Source of the DNA: Hypericum androsaemum
Taxonomy: Eukaryota; Streptophyta; Magnoliopsida; Malpighiales; Hypericaceae
DNA: 64,000 bases
Assembly: GCA_963995505.1 (NCBI GenBank)
Contig: OZ023198.1
Span: 9,601,141 to 9,665,140, forward strand
Direction of reading: 5' to 3'
The position numbers were made by a program, and so were the translations under genes. Positions 23,056 to 32,936 of this stretch are shown here, in pieces. Every line of letters begins with the position of its first letter. The first letter of the stretch is position 1. The notes under the pieces were generated by a model. That model did no database searches. It saw only the letters and a list, made by a program, of their open reading frames with translations, and was not told the origin of the DNA.

Positions 23056-25842
23056 CTACCGATCCCACTGTCCTACGCCTCTCACAATGTTCACCTGTTT
23101 CCACTTTTCTCCAAAGATCTTCACAATCCATGCACGTTTTCTGGTGTTCACCAAGTAACCTAGGCCAGCACCCAAGACAAATCCGCATGCGTAACCAATA
23201 GCAACAGGCTCCCATCCGAAGTGGAACAGAGAACCCTCATCAGGGTCATCGTCTTCGGAAAGGGAAGGTGGCAGCGGTGACAGGTTTCCACATTGCTTTG
23301 ACAATGGATTCCCGCACAACCCTGAGTTCCCCAAGTATGAATCATTTTGAAATACTTCAAACTGGTTGCCATGTGGTATAGATCCTGTGAGATGGTTATA
23401 TGACACATTGAAAAAAGAGAGGAAAGTAAGGCGTGCAAGCTCCGAGGGAATTTCTCCTGAGAGATAGTTTTGTGAAAGATCCAACGATTCCAGATTGGAC
23501 AGGTCTGCTAAAGAAGATGGTATTGGACCGGTGAGGTTGTTGTTGGAAAAATTGAGCAGGTGAAGCCCTCTTAGGTTGCCAATGCTGACAGGAATCTGCC
23601 CTTCAAATCTGTTGCCTGAGAAATCTATGGCAACAAAATTTTCCTGAATCTCATTGTATGACATTTCTATGCCTTTGTTTCTGAGTACCATGTTAAAATT
23701 TTTATCGAATTCCAGAACATCATCTTGATCATTAGCACAAGTCTTTTCTGCTAGATATTTTCCGTGACCTTCCCCATTTTTCATCGCCTTCCAGTCAATG
23801 AAGTATCGAGTTGGCAAAGGCCCCGATAGATTGTTCCAAGAGATATCAATAATACGTAGCTGTGGAAATATGTCGCCAATAGCTTGACCTTCCAATTCTC
23901 CATGAAAGCCATTCGACCGCAGAATGAGGATCTTAAGTTGTTGAAGTGCACCTAACCAAGTTGGGAAGACATCTTCTATTTGGTTGTTGCCAAGGCTCAA
24001 GTACTCCATGCCTGAACAATTGGAGAGTGATTTTGGCAACTTTCCCGTCAAGTTGTTGCCATCTAGGAGGAGCATCTTCAAGTTGCAGCTTTTTGTGTGC
24101 TTTTTAGGAATGGTTCCATGCAAATTGTTACCACGGAGGTCTAATAGTTGAAGAGAAGAAGTGGAATTGGTCAAACATTGAGGAATTTCACCACTCAAAT
24201 TGTTGTGTGACAAATCAAGTAAATAAAGAGAAGAGAGGTTGCAAAATTTTGGCAAAATTTGTCCTGTGAAATTGTTCATGGAGGCACGAAAATCTATAGT
24301 ATTTGTTGGTGGTATGGGAAGTGGGCCGTTGAACATGTTGCCTTGCAGGTCTATCATTGCTATTTGGGGCCAAGGAACTACATGTGATTGTAGTTCGAAG
24401 CCTGTGAGGGAGTTTCTAGAAAGATCTATAACCTCCAGTGTATCTTTTGTCACATTCCATAGCCACATTGGAACATGACCAGAGATATTATTGTTGGACA
24501 AATCCAAAAAATTCAGCTGGTCTTGATCATGAAGGAAATATGGAAAGTCTTGCAAGTCGCATGATCCTAATCCTAATCCAAGAAACCTACGACCAAAAGC
24601 AATGGCATTTGTATTCTTATGTATCAAAGACAATCTATTGCCCGATAAGTAAAGATACTTTAGCTTCTCAAGCCCTAGAAAGATGTCGAGCTCTACTGTG
24701 CCACTCAAGTTATTGTAGCTAAGATCCAAGGCAGACAATTGTGGCAACTGAGACAACCAAGATGGTAATGAACCCGCCAACTGGCACGATGTCAGACTGA
24801 CGTCAGTAAGTTGAGTGAGATTAGCAAGGTAGGCAGGGATCTCCCTTACTTCAAAATTATTGCGACCAAGATCCAATACAGAGAGCTGTGTGAGATTTCG
24901 GAGCGTAGTTGGAACTTGTCCAGAAAAGCTACATTCTCCAAGAACTAATTGTTTTAATGAATGAAGTTTCCCTATAGAGGACGGAAGAGACCCATTAAAT
25001 CCTGTCCCAAAAAGGAATAGATATTCAAGTTTGCTGGTAGACTTAAACTGGGGCAAATATCCAGTGAGAACCGGATTGAAAGACAGATGGATTTCCTCTA
25101 GGTTTTGTAGATTGAAGATTTCTGCTGGAAATTGGCCATAAAGTCCACAGTTGCGAAGACTAAGAAACCACAAGGACGATAAGTTTACCATCATCTTAGG
25201 AACGGTGGAAGCTACGTCTACGGCACGAAGGCTAAGATACTCTAACCTGGTCAGATTCTGAACCAAGTCCTCGAAAGTTTGGCCCTTGAGTTTCAGTCCA
25301 TCATTCTCACTTAGATCCAATGAAGTAAGGCTGAAAAGTTGGGAAATGCTCGGAGGAACCGACCCAGATAAGTGAGAGAATGAAAGGTTGAGATATGCGA
25401 GTTGTGGGAAAAGGCCGGACATGGATGGTATCGAGGAGTGAAGGAAATTGTTGTAGGCAAGGTCAAGATGGACAAGTTTTGAGAGCTTGGCAAGAGTGGT
25501 GTTGAAGCTGAGAGGACCATACAAGCAACTGTTGCTAAGGTCGAGGCCAATTACCTGACCCGAGGAATCATCACACTCCACACCATCCCACGAACAGCAG
25601 TTGCTCCGTCCCGCTAGGGTTTTCCATGACTCGAGCTTCGGATAGCCGTAAGGATCACACATATTGATGGTTAAGCTCTGCTTGAACTGCAACAAGGCAG
25701 AAGCTTCATCATCATGGCATTGTGGATGAGGGAGATTTGGAGGGGAGGAAGCATGTGAAAGTGAGAGGAACAAGAGAATGCTCGTAAAGAGGAAGGCGAA
25801 TGAGTGATTAGGATTTTCCATATATTTTGACTTCTTAGGCAA
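23056..25842 (-). CDS. Leucine-rich-repeat receptor-like protein (RLP, Cf-9/Ve class)
   Basis: An intact intronless frame of 928 codons encodes a cell-surface receptor without a kinase. Order: signal peptide (about residues 8-31, a run of L, F and S after MENPN); LRR N-cap with paired cysteines (about 42-90, including the C-C-S-W-D-G-V motif); about 25-28 plant-type LRRs with LxGxIP wording (about 95-830); a non-LRR island near 690-740 ending in MSYNEIQENF, ahead of the last four repeats; an acidic stretch SEDDDPDEG; one membrane helix with G spaced every four residues; and a short basic tail with WIVKIFGEKW. RLPs of this class act at the plasma membrane with SOBIR1 and BAK1 in immunity. Translation may start at the second methionine (25821), which puts the signal peptide at the very N-terminus. 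No frameshift or stop was seen. Confidence 0.9.
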   Translation of the reverse strand: MPKKSKYMENPNHSFAFLFTSILLFLSLSHASSPPNLPHPQCHDDEASALLQFKQSLTINMCDPYGYPKLESWKTLAGRSNCCSWDGVECDDSSGQVIGLDLSNSCLYGPLSFNTTLAKLSKLVHLDLAYNNFLHSSIPSMSGLFPQLAYLNLSFSHLSGSVPPSISQLFSLTSLDLSENDGLKLKGQTFEDLVQNLTRLEYLSLRAVDVASTVPKMMVNLSSLWFLSLRNCGLYGQFPAEIFNLQNLEEIHLSFNPVLTGYLPQFKSTSKLEYLFLFGTGFNGSLPSSIGKLHSLKQLVLGECSFSGQVPTTLRNLTQLSVLDLGRNNFEVREIPAYLANLTQLTDVSLTSCQLAGSLPSWLSQLPQLSALDLSYNNLSGTVELDIFLGLEKLKYLYLSGNRLSLIHKNTNAIAFGRRFLGLGLGSCDLQDFPYFLHDQDQLNFLDLSNNNISGHVPMWLWNVTKDTLEVIDLSRNSLTGFELQSHVVPWPQIAMIDLQGNMFNGPLPIPPTNTIDFRASMNNFTGQILPKFCNLSSLYLLDLSHNNLSGEIPQCLTNSTSSLQLLDLRGNNLHGTIPKKHTKSCNLKMLLLDGNNLTGKLPKSLSNCSGMEYLSLGNNQIEDVFPTWLGALQQLKILILRSNGFHGELEGQAIGDIFPQLRIIDISWNNLSGPLPTRYFIDWKAMKNGEGHGKYLAEKTCANDQDDVLEFDKNFNMVLRNKGIEMSYNEIQENFVAIDFSGNRFEGQIPVSIGNLRGLHLLNFSNNNLTGPIPSSLADLSNLESLDLSQNYLSGEIPSELARLTFLSFFNVSYNHLTGSIPHGNQFEVFQNDSYLGNSGLCGNPLSKQCGNLSPLPPSLSEDDDPDEGSLFHFGWEPVAIGYACGFVLGAGLGYLVNTRKRAWIVKIFGEKWKQVNIVRGVGQWDR

Positions 25843-25869
25843 ATGATATGTGAAGGAGTTGGCTTTAGG

Positions 25870-25920
25870 CTTATAGATACAACGCCGATTAGGTGTTTAT
25901 ATAAACAGTAGGTCACTGTA
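25870..25920 (-). promoter_or_regulatory. Core promoter of the receptor-like protein gene
   Basis: A TATA-type sequence, TTTATATAAAC, lies near 25894-25906 about 55-65 bases upstream of the first ATG on the minus strand. It fits a short leader. The flank beyond about 25960 turns into repeat DNA, so the private promoter is short. Confidence 0.5.
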
Positions 25921-26445
25921 GCGGCGGTAGAGATGAGGATAAAATAGTAAAAAATTAATTGATCACGTTAACTAAAGACCTAAAAATATATTAAAATCAA
26001 ATTACATAAGCAACAAAGAAGGCGCAAATTACAGGAATCCTATATTTTTTCACCAAAAAAATATCCCTCTGATCTATCTGTACATGATCTGTACGATCCC
26101 ACCTACGAGCTTCTTTCGTTTTTTTTTCTATACAGGACCGATTGGTTCAATATAAGAGTAAAATACTCTTAAGTAATTGATTTTTTGTGAAATTTGAAAT
26201 TTCCTCACTCAAATAATTTATTCAAAAAATGTACACAAAAAAATTTGTTTCAAATTATTAACAGTTTTTTAAATTCATGGTCCCACAACAAATAGAGATA
26301 GACCCCATACTTTCCGGCCCCGCGCTATGCTTGGCAATTGAACGTCGGCCCACTTGTGCATTTTTTAATTTTTTATCGGTTACATTTTCTCCAAAACAAA
26401 ACATCCTTCAGTACTAATTTGTCACCCTTAAATATGAGGTTATAG

Positions 26446-28115
26446 TGTTCGACAATTGGATTTTTAATCCATCAAATAGGTTGGCCCAAAATATAGGTGT
26501 ATGTTGCGATTGGACTTACGAGGTTAATTAGAGAGAATTCTAATTAAATATAATCTCTTAGGAACTTTGAGCTAATGTAGGTCACACCAATTGGTTTTGG
26601 GTGTCAATATGATCAATGTGAAACACGTTGAGAAAGTTTCATAACGATGAATGAGACTTGCAAAAAATTGAATCTCGATGTGAATTTCTATTGGCTTCGA
26701 AGTGTTGTGAGTTTTACTGGTCGTCATGAATTCGAAGTTTATGATTCCAGTAACCGCTCATTTATTGACTGTGGTTAATAGGAGGCATTAATGACCGTAA
26801 CCGCTCATTTATTGACCATGGTTAATAGAAAATATTTAATATTGCCGTTTAATGGGGCCTCAAAGCCTTCCTATAAAAGGAGGCCTCCTCCTCTCATTTT
26901 AGACACACCAAAAAACTCACAAAAAATTTTACTCTCCTCTCTCCCCCTTTAGGCCATGTGCAGCAGTGCCGAGCACCGAGCGCTCGCCTATTATTTTAAT
27001 ATTTATAAAAAAAATGGTGTTAAATGAAATTCGCTCGGCCGAGCAGATTGGTTAGTTTTTTTTAATCTAACTATCTAGTTATTTCTACTTGGCATAATAT
27101 TATTCATAAAAATAGATTTATTCGGATAATATTTTTGTGGTTAGCTTATCTTTAGCAATAAATTTAAAAAATAATTTAAAAATTATTAAATTTTGTATCT
27201 CTATAAATAGAGTCCAATTTTGTATCTCTAAAAATAATTAAGATGACAATGAAGAACCTTTTCAGTTCTCTACTGAACGCATCAAAAATCTATCCACCTA
27301 CATGACTGCTAGAGAACAACTTCGCAATAGAGAAGCTCATAACGCTTTGAAAAGTGATTTAATTGAGCATATTTGGCAAAAATTTAGAAATGATAATTAA
27401 TTATGTAATTTGAAATTCCTGTATTTGTAATATGAAAATTTCATATTCGTAATTTATCATTTGTACCTTAAATTATTTTTATCTAATTTAGTATTCCAAT
27501 TTTTATTTTTGTAATTTTATGACTTAATCACAATATTTAATCGTGTTATTTATTCTGTAAACTGGGTTGCTGATGTGGGTAGAAAATATGTAAGTGGATT
27601 GGATTGGGTAGGAATTGGGTATGGAAGAGAGAGAAATTAATAATTTATTCCGTGACCTGGATTGGATGGGTTGCTGATGTGGGTAGTCTTAGCATAGGCA
27701 TTCTCATCTTGCATAAGAGTCAGAGTTCTACACCATCAAATGTTCGAAAGGTGTATAATAGTACTTCCTATTGTACACGTGATTATGCGGTGTACATTGG
27801 AAACTCTCTTACCCTTGGAGGTCTGAAGCTATAAGGCGGGTAATAAGAGTTTAAGGGCACACGGTTTATAGTGGCCTCGTCCAGGATTAACTCCGAAATT
27901 CGTGATAGTCAAAGAGGAGGTCTCAAGCCGATGAACGCGGTCTTCATAAAGACGGTACTAAATACTTTGTTCAAAGTGTGGTCGTGAGAATCTTCCACTA
28001 TTTTATATTTCGTTTATATTCATAATATTGTTTTTTCAATTTGATTATATTTGCTTATGCCAATCATATAAAAAATAATAATTGCCATCGATCATAAACT
28101 ACTAATTATCTAACA
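26446..28115 (+). mobile_element. Solo LTR with a nested Harbinger element
   Basis: Starts TGTTCGACAATTGG and ends CTAACA. The flanks TATAG and GATAG make a 5-bp target duplication with one mismatch. The empty site is visible in copy R1 as ATGAGTTGATAGTATTT. A TATA-like CTATAAAAGGAGGCCTCC lies at about 26872. After removing the nested 737 bp and its TTA duplication, the LTR is about 930 bp. A second member of the family, in the opposite orientation, is at 42256-43031. No internal retrotransposon region is left. Confidence 0.78.
26952..27688 (+). mobile_element. PIF/Harbinger-derived element with a transposase C-terminus relic
   Basis: The 737-bp insertion lies between TTA duplications (26949-26951 and 27689-27691). 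It starts GGCCATGTGCAGCAGTG and ends GGTTGCTGATGTGGGTAGTC, imperfect inverted repeats of the Harbinger type. At about 27243-27400 the plus strand encodes a peptide ending HNALKSDLIEHIWQKF and a stop, which is the usual C-terminal wording of plant Harbinger transposases. The catalytic part is missing, so this is an internal deletion derivative. The sister LTR at 42.3 kb provides the uninterrupted target. Confidence 0.78.
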
Positions 28116-29120
28116 GATAGTAATCGATTTTGAATACTATGAGTCAAAGAAAAACAAAAGAAAACTTTTGGAAATTTGAAGTTTTATCTGACACTCATAA
28201 ATTCTTTCTGCACAAAGTTTGAATATGTATATAAAAATCTGCAACTTGCTTCCTGTCTTGGTGATAAAACAGCATACACATTGGGTTCATTTAAGGTCTA
28301 AGATTTAAATTTTACAAAAGCTAAAAAATAATACCAACAATCTCTGAATACCATTAAAAAAAGGCGTGCAGGTCACGGCTTCTAGTCAAGTCATCACAAA
28401 GAAGCAATCACGCATCCACGGAATAGTTTTTAGTTGGCGATTGATGTTCGGGGGTGTGACAATTAGCTAAAAGCTGATCAAAATCTCAAAATTGTGTGGA
28501 AGAGAAAAATGACTTCTACCATCCATTCAAATATTATCTCTTACGATGTTTTTTAGAAATATTATCTCTTTCGATTGGTGGTACCAAAACAAGGTCATAA
28601 GTCAACAACGTGAAGACGGGGTAAATACTTGGTGCACGTTACTCTTGTCGTAACTCAAATCGTTAAGTCAAGTTCTCCACCAAAAACGACAACTTGTTAA
28701 GTCAAGTCTCCGGAAGACAAAAAATTGCTAGTGAGGTCGATGTGGCCGCGGATTTTTTTTTAATATAAAATTTTACAATATCTTAAAACTTGAACTCCAT
28801 TAAATACTCTAGTTTTTTGTTTCGTTAGACCAATTGATCTTTCGCCGTTAGTTTGATTGCTGTATTTAGTTATGATTATTTTTTTAATTTTTTTTCTTGT
28901 ATCCGAGTCTTTTAGTAAGAATGACATTTTTTTAGAAGGAAAAAATGGAAAAGTTCTATGTGTGATATTACCGAGCTCGGAATCGCTAGAATTCCAAGAA
29001 AAGGAGTGGCACTTGTTAACTGTGGAAAATTGAGGGAAAAACTCATAAGTTTCCAAGGTTTGTCATATTCTACTTTGAAGTCCGGGTCTTAGTTAATTAG
29101 TCTCTATATTTTAAAAAAAA

Positions 29121-30419
29121 GAAAAATTATGTTCACGTCTCTGTAGTTTAGTTTTTCTCCCTCTCGGGTCCCTGGATTTTGAAAATCGTTTCTGACGTTC
29201 CCAAGTTTGGTTTTAAAAATTCTTGGGTCCCTAATGTCGGAATATGCCAATTTCTCCGGCGAACACCCACATGAAAAGACTAAAATACCTTTTTACTAAA
29301 AAAAAAAAACCCATCTTTCCCTTCTCCCTTCACCTTCTTCTACCTCCCACTTCATCTTCTTTCTCCTACTTTCAACTAAAACTTGAAGAACCCTAATTTT
29401 AAGATTAACTAAACCACACTTTGTTCATATGCCATCTAGGGAAGATCAATTTTTCATATGGTAATCAATTTTTTTCTTTTTTTACAAGGTAATGGACTTC
29501 TAAAATAGATTTGAATGATGGACACACTTTGGACTCCTAATTCAGACAACGGACTAGCCACAAACTTCCTCATCCAAAAAAGAACCCAAGAAATCAAAGT
29601 TTCCATCTTTAGCTCAAAGATTTAACCTTTTTCACAAAAACAAGAAACCAACGAGGACACGTTCAAGACCTTCTCCTTCAAGTCCTTCTCGACATCCGCC
29701 TCGACATCCACCAAGTCCTTCAAGTCCTTCTCGCCTCAACTTAAAAACCAACCTTCTCGCCTCTCCTTCAAGTCCTTCTCCTCCTCCTCCTCGACATCTG
29801 CCACGTCAGCCTCCGCCATCTACACCAACCTCGAGGACACGTTAAAGATGGGGAAGTTCCTGACCAATGAGGAGCTCCACAACCTCAAGACCCTCCAAGA
29901 TTTCAACTTTAAGAGGAAATTCCCAACTGCGTCGATGTGGGTCCGGGTGATGAGAAAAAGCCAAATTCCTAAATTATGGACTCCATAAAGCAGAAATGGT
30001 CCCCTGCTGTTCTAATTGGAATTGAAATTTTTAGAATTAGAATTTTTTAAGTTTTGATTCTCTAATTAGTTTTGATTATTAATAACAAGATTTGGATTTG
30101 AAAGTTTTTGGTTGAAAGTGGGAGGAAGAAGATGAAGTGGGAGGTAGAAGAAGGCGAAGGGAGAAGGAAAAGAGAGTTTTTTTTTGTTTTTTAGTGAGAG
30201 AGTATTTTAATCTTTTCGGGTGGGTGTTTACCAAAGAGTTTCTAAAATTCCGGCGCCAGGGACCCGAGAGTTTCAGAAATAATTTTTGATTTATCCGATA
30301 TTAAACAGGAGCTACGAGCAAATAGAAATCCTTTAAGGAGTATTAATACCGTAACATGAATCGTAAATGCATGGATATAATGTACCAAAAAATTCGCAGT
30401 ATGTGAGCGTAATTTTTTC
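29121..30419. mobile_element. Mutator-like element with long terminal repeats and a captured gene fragment (Pack-MULE-like)
   Basis: Ends GAAAAATTATGTTCACG on the left and, reversed, GAAAAAATTACGCTCAC on the right. The arms stay related for about 300 bases (CTCGGGTCCCTGG, then GAAAAGACTAAAATACC, then TTCTACCTCCCACTTCATC), the right arm having about 100 extra bases. Flanking TTTAAAAAA on both sides fits a 9-bp target duplication, and copy R2 gives the empty site. The centre (29640-29990) is GC-richer and encodes serine-rich sequence, then LEDTLKMGKFLTNEELHNL and SMWVRVMR. This looks like the start of a plastid-targeted host protein; a GNAT acetyltransferase is my weak best guess. No transposase is present. 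Confidence 0.72.
29640..29990 (+). pseudogene. Captured host gene fragment inside the Mutator-like element
   Basis: The stretch is GC-rich against AT-rich surroundings and codon-like. It contains repeated F-K-S-F-S wording, a serine run, then N-L-E-D-T-L-K-M-G-K-F and a following T-L-Q-D-F, and ends near a tryptophan-valine-arginine motif. A first copy of its beginning (AACGAGGACACGTTCAAGA at about 29649) is echoed at 29828 (CCTCGAGGACACGTTAAAGA), suggesting an internal duplication during capture. It has no full-length frame and is not expected to give a working protein. The parent gene is not in this window. Confidence 0.5.
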
Positions 30420-30850
30420 TTTAAAAAAATTGAACTTGTTAATCCTCTTAATCAATTTACATCTCAAATAATACATAAGATTACCAAAATACCTTTTCTC
30501 ACTTTAAAACTCTAAAAAAACTACCCAGGAGATTTGAATCCATTACGTGGCCTAGATTGTGGGTTTGGCAAAATCTTGTAGCTCACAATCACATAGGTGT
30601 TGATGAACTTACCTTCCAAAGGTTCCAAACCTCATGGCCTTAATTTGAAAAGCGTACAATTATAGGGTACTTAAGTATACTTTTTCCTAAAAATAACCCT
30701 GTGATCTGTACCATCCCACCTACAAGCTTTCTTCTTTCGTGTTTTTTCTCTCTCTACATAATCGATTGGTTAAATATAAGCGTACAATACTCTTACGTAA
30801 TTGATGTTTTGTGAAATGCCCCCAACTCAATTGATTTATTAAAAAAAATT

Positions 30851-31397
30851 GGTTAAAGTCCACTGTGATATCTTGTAGTTTCTTTTGCTTTGACACTGCT
30901 ACTTTGTGGTTCTAATTTTTCTGCCTATACTGTTATTTCCTTTAGTTAAAACAGTTAATTAAATTCTGTGCCGTGTTTTCCCAATTCCCAGTTTAACTAT
31001 TGCATTCTAAACCCTGCTTACCCTCAACATTTTCACGCAGCTGCCGCCTCACTCCCTCGACATTTGACGCCCTCCTGGCCTCCCCTCTATGGTGAGTGAC
31101 AGAGAAGGACTGATTATGTACTTCTTTTGTATTATTTTGTCGATGTAATATACAGTCGAGTATTAACCCTTTATAAAAAATCGTTGATCAATATTTCCTC
31201 GCTCGAAGAATTTGAAAATTTTATTATCCGTGAATTTAGAACTACAAGGTTGGTGTGTACTACATAGATGATGATGTATGTTGATGTCAAGAACCAGTAA
31301 GCTAACTATAGTTGAGTGGTTGTCAATAAAAGAAAATTTTTGTCATCAATTGTGTGCCAAATTAGAAAACCAAAAGGTATTTAAGTGATTTTTAACC
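30851..31397. mobile_element. MITE-like insertion in module R4
   Basis: The insertion starts GGTTAAAGTCCACTG and ends, reversed, GGTTAAAAATCACTT. It separates two stretches that are adjacent in R3. No coding sequence. The family is uncertain; target duplications are masked by A-rich DNA. Confidence 0.4.
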
Positions 31398-32032
31398 AAT
31401 TTTACATCAAAATATTTTTTCAATTATTAACAGGTTTTAAAGTTTATGGTCCCACAACAAATGGAGATAAATCCCATAAAAAAAATTAGGCAATCTAAAA
31501 TATAAAACTATAATTAAAAGAAAAGTCACACCCCTAAATGCCATATCGCTGGTGACAGATTCTAAAGTAAAGGCCCAGTAAACATACTTACTGGGCCCGC
31601 CCTATGCATGGTAATTGAATGCCGGCGCTCTCCTGCATTTTACCGGTTACATTTTCTCCAAAACAAGATACCTCTCCTTATAAAAAAATATTATTCAATC
31701 AATTACTTCTAATGAGTAGTTAGTATTCAATTTTGAATATCATAAAATAACGTGCATAGGCCCAAAGCTTAGAAATGATACTTATTTTGGGTTGGAATTA
31801 CCGAGAATTGTGACATTATCTGAGTAGATTAATCGCGATGAAATTCTCCTCACCAAATTTCTACATTGTTATGCTTTCGTATTCGATTTGAGATTTATGA
31901 TTAAAATAAAATAGGTAGTAGTCTTCGTACTTATTTTATAAATTGCTATCTTTTCTCTTCGCTTTCATGTTATTGTGTTTTCTCACTTTCATTTTATGCT
32001 ATGGTGTTTTCTCAACTATGGCTCAATAATTA

Positions 32033-32262
32033 TGCCGACCCTCCTTGTTTCGGCATAGGCTATGCATTTACTTTTGGTGTGCAGGGTTTTGAAACTTTAG
32101 TGTAACTGATGTGGGGGTCAGTCTGGTGGGTACTAGTTTATCACTGATTAGTTCTGATAGTCGTGTTTGTAGTACATTTGGCTCTGTACTTAAGGTACTT
32201 TTGGTATAAACATATTTGGTGCTCTTTTCGGAGATAATACAAATTTATTTATAAAAACAAGT
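32033..32262 (+). mobile_element. Possible LINE 3' tail
   Basis: A GT-rich stretch (GGTTTTGAAACTTTAGTG through GGAGATAATACAAATTTATT) with the composition of plant LINE 3' untranslated regions interrupts module R4; R1 lacks it. Flanks resembling AACTATGGCTCAATAATTAT occur on both sides but not exactly at the edges. Confidence 0.35.
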
Positions 32263-32514
32263 CTATAGTATCTAAGCCTAGATCCTAGATTGAGAGCTAC
32301 GATTCATACTCGATCTTAAATCATGCTATAAGGATCAATACCCAAACTCGCAAGATCCTCAAGTTCTGAACTATGGTTCAATAATTATAGGATCTCAAAA
32401 TGAATTTGAATAACTTAGACATGGAAAAATGGCAAGGAAAGAAAAGACATTTAAATCAGATTTCTTAACTTATCTGTTAAAAAAAGATACAATAACTTAC
32501 AAAGAAATAATGTA

Positions 32515-32922
32515 CTCTACAAACTCTGCTCTTTGAAAGGAAGCGGTGAATAGTGAGATAGAGTCTATCTTTCACAATCATCTTAGGAACTAGTGGATCT
32601 ACCTCCGGGTAGCAAACCACTAGGCCATAAGTGGATTTTTTTAATTAAAAAAATAAGATGAAGTTGGATGGTACATCTGGATGAGTACAAGCCTAGACTT
32701 GTAGTTAAAGGTTACAAGCAAACTGAGGGTGTTGATTATTTTAACATGTATGTTCATGTTTCGAGGAAAACCTCTATAAGGTTAGTCAAAGCATTTGCAA
32801 ATTTTTTTGACCTAGAGATCCATCAAAAAGACGTAGAAACGACCTTCGTTAATGAAGATTTGGAAGAAAAAATTACATAGAACAGTCCAAAGGATTTTCG
32901 GAATTTGGAAGCCAAAGAGGAC
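32515..32922 (+). pseudogene. Copia reverse-transcriptase fragment
   Basis: The frames encode the start of a Ty1/copia RT: S-A-L-W-K-E-A-V-N-S-E-I-E-S-I, then, in shifted frames, a DLPPGSKPLG-like and H-K-W-I-F-like stretch, then DEYKPRLVVKGYKQTEGVDYF, and IHQKDVETTFVNEDLEE. The aspartate of the first catalytic motif is kept (QKDVETTF). Stops and shifts break it before 32650 and after 32878. The remainder of pol is cut off by the hAT element at 32923. It is an old solitary fragment. Confidence 0.75.
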
Positions 32923-32936
32923 TAGGGATGGCAATT

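Larger units (their letters stand above)
26060..30640 (+). repeat. Receptor-cluster duplicated module, copy R3, with two insertions
   Basis: Same order of blocks as R2 (20760-22160). It is interrupted by an LTR with a nested Harbinger element (26446-28115) and by a Mutator-like element (29121-30419). Without these it is about the size of R2. The GC content and wording do not suggest a gene. Confidence 0.75.
30690..32420 (+). repeat. Receptor-cluster duplicated module, copy R4
   Basis: Begins with the same wording as R2 and R3 (CTACAAGCTTTCTTCTTTCG) and continues with blocks shared with R1 (ATGCCATATCGCTGGTG, GAAATTCTCCTCACCAAATT). It is interrupted at 30851-31397 by a MITE-like insertion and at about 32033-32262 by what looks like a LINE 3' tail. 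Confidence 0.65.
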
